DNA from: Bog-473 sp963745665
Lineage (GTDB): Bacteria; Actinomycetota; Acidimicrobiia; Acidimicrobiales; RAAP-2
NCBI GenBank assembly: GCA_963745665.1
Contig: CAVUYE010000002.1
Span: forward strand, 930,001 to 994,000
Length of the DNA stretch: 64,000 bases
Direction of reading: 5' to 3'
In this document: piece by piece, positions 63,852-64,000 of the stretch
Numbering within the stretch: the first letter of the stretch is position 1
Layout of the letters: each line of letters opens with the position of its first letter
The notes under the pieces: generated by a model
The model's input: the letters and a program-made list of their open reading frames with translations, nothing else
Told to the model about the DNA's origin: nothing
The model's database searches: none
Translations under genes and position numbers: made by a program

Positions 63852-64000
63852 GTGCGATTCTCCACTTCTGAACTCGCGACGTGGCTCGGTGGGGAGCAGG
63901 TCGGACCCGACGTCACCGTCACGGGAGCGAGCATCGACACCAGGACTGTGCTGCCCGGGCAGCTCTACGTTCCGATCGTCGCCGACCGGGACGGACACGA
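63852..64000 (+). CDS. murF: UDP-MurNAc-tripeptide-D-Ala-D-Ala ligase MurF, N-terminal fragment
   Basis: The window ends 49 codons into this gene. GTG 63852 gives RFSTSELATWLGGEQVG, then VTVTGASIDTRTVLPGQLYV. The (A/G)-x-S-I-D-T-R pattern of the MurE/MurF N-terminal domain, followed by PGQLYVPI, is diagnostic of Mur ligases. The neighbouring ddl makes its D-Ala-D-Ala substrate, which supports MurF over MurE. The ATP-binding and ligase domains lie outside the window. Confidence 0.82.
   Translation, partial: MRFSTSELATWLGGEQVGPDVTVTGASIDTRTVLPGQLYVPIVADRDGH

Noticed and set aside
1..64000. tRNA, rRNA or tmRNA genes
   Set aside because: I looked for T-loop-like GGTTCRANYCC strings followed by acceptor stems in the gaps and found none convincing.

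Overview
The window is high-GC bacterial chromosome with dense, often translationally coupled genes (ATGA/GTGA overlaps). The gene content points to Actinomycetota and probably to the class Acidimicrobiia or a close relative. Supporting genes are a fused multifunctional 2-oxoglutarate dehydrogenase (Kgd), a fused PafB-PafC WYL regulator, coenzyme F420 genes (CofC, a Ddn-like oxidoreductase), Lys/Ala-rich histone-like tails, and a helicase-less MobF relaxase next to a coupling protein. The taxonomic placement is inference; no rRNA or tRNA gene was seen.

Layout. 1-3.8 kb (+): SDR C-terminus, FadD3-like acyl-CoA synthetase, Zn alcohol dehydrogenase, sugar-nucleotidyltransferase. 3.9-7.5 kb (-): dxs, an MFS permease and a FlK-like hotdog thioesterase. 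7.5-10.3 kb (+): tldD/tldE. 10.3-17.6 kb: FmdB-type zinc ribbon, moaC, acyl-CoA carboxyltransferase, two small unknowns, an Erm-like rRNA methylase, CtaG, pafBC fusion, Ddn-like protein. 17.6-21.5 kb is a mobile-element remnant: MobF relaxase, convergent coupling protein, an AT-richer stretch, then a KA-rich histone-like gene with a terminator. 21.5-29.9 kb: cofC, gpsA, a class III nucleotide cyclase, a GH38 mannosidase, a MatB-like ligase, small proteins, rnhB. 29.9-35.8 kb (-): a complete oligopeptide ABC operon (A-hairpin-B-C-D-F). 36-44.3 kb: DMT permease, alpha/beta hydrolase, kgd, a NYN-RNase/S1/KA-tail protein, fabZ, xth. 44.3-57.0 kb (+): an accessory operon of three type IV pilin-like proteins. 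Its middle member would be about 3070 aa, a pilin N-terminus fused to 25 Ig-like repeats. 57.4-64 kb (mostly -): unknown small gene, TPP-dependent enzyme plus FAD-linked hydroxyacid oxidase, UvrD-type helicase, ddl, and the start of murF.

The most notable system is the pilin operon. It looks like a surface appendage whose minor pilin carries a giant cysteine-paired adhesin, built partly from a 1395-bp tandem duplication that is still identical by eye. The NYN-S1-KA protein and the relaxase/coupling-protein island come next.

At least seventeen reading-frame breaks were found: dxs, thioesterase, tldE, the coupling protein, oppF, oppC (3), oppA (7), the adhesin, and possibly the coupling protein N-terminus. 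Nearly all are explained by extra bases, and protein similarity continues across every break without in-frame nonsense codons. This pattern fits insertion-type sequence error better than gene decay, though the clustering in the opp operon deserves checking. Frameshifted genes are annotated as single features spanning the break.
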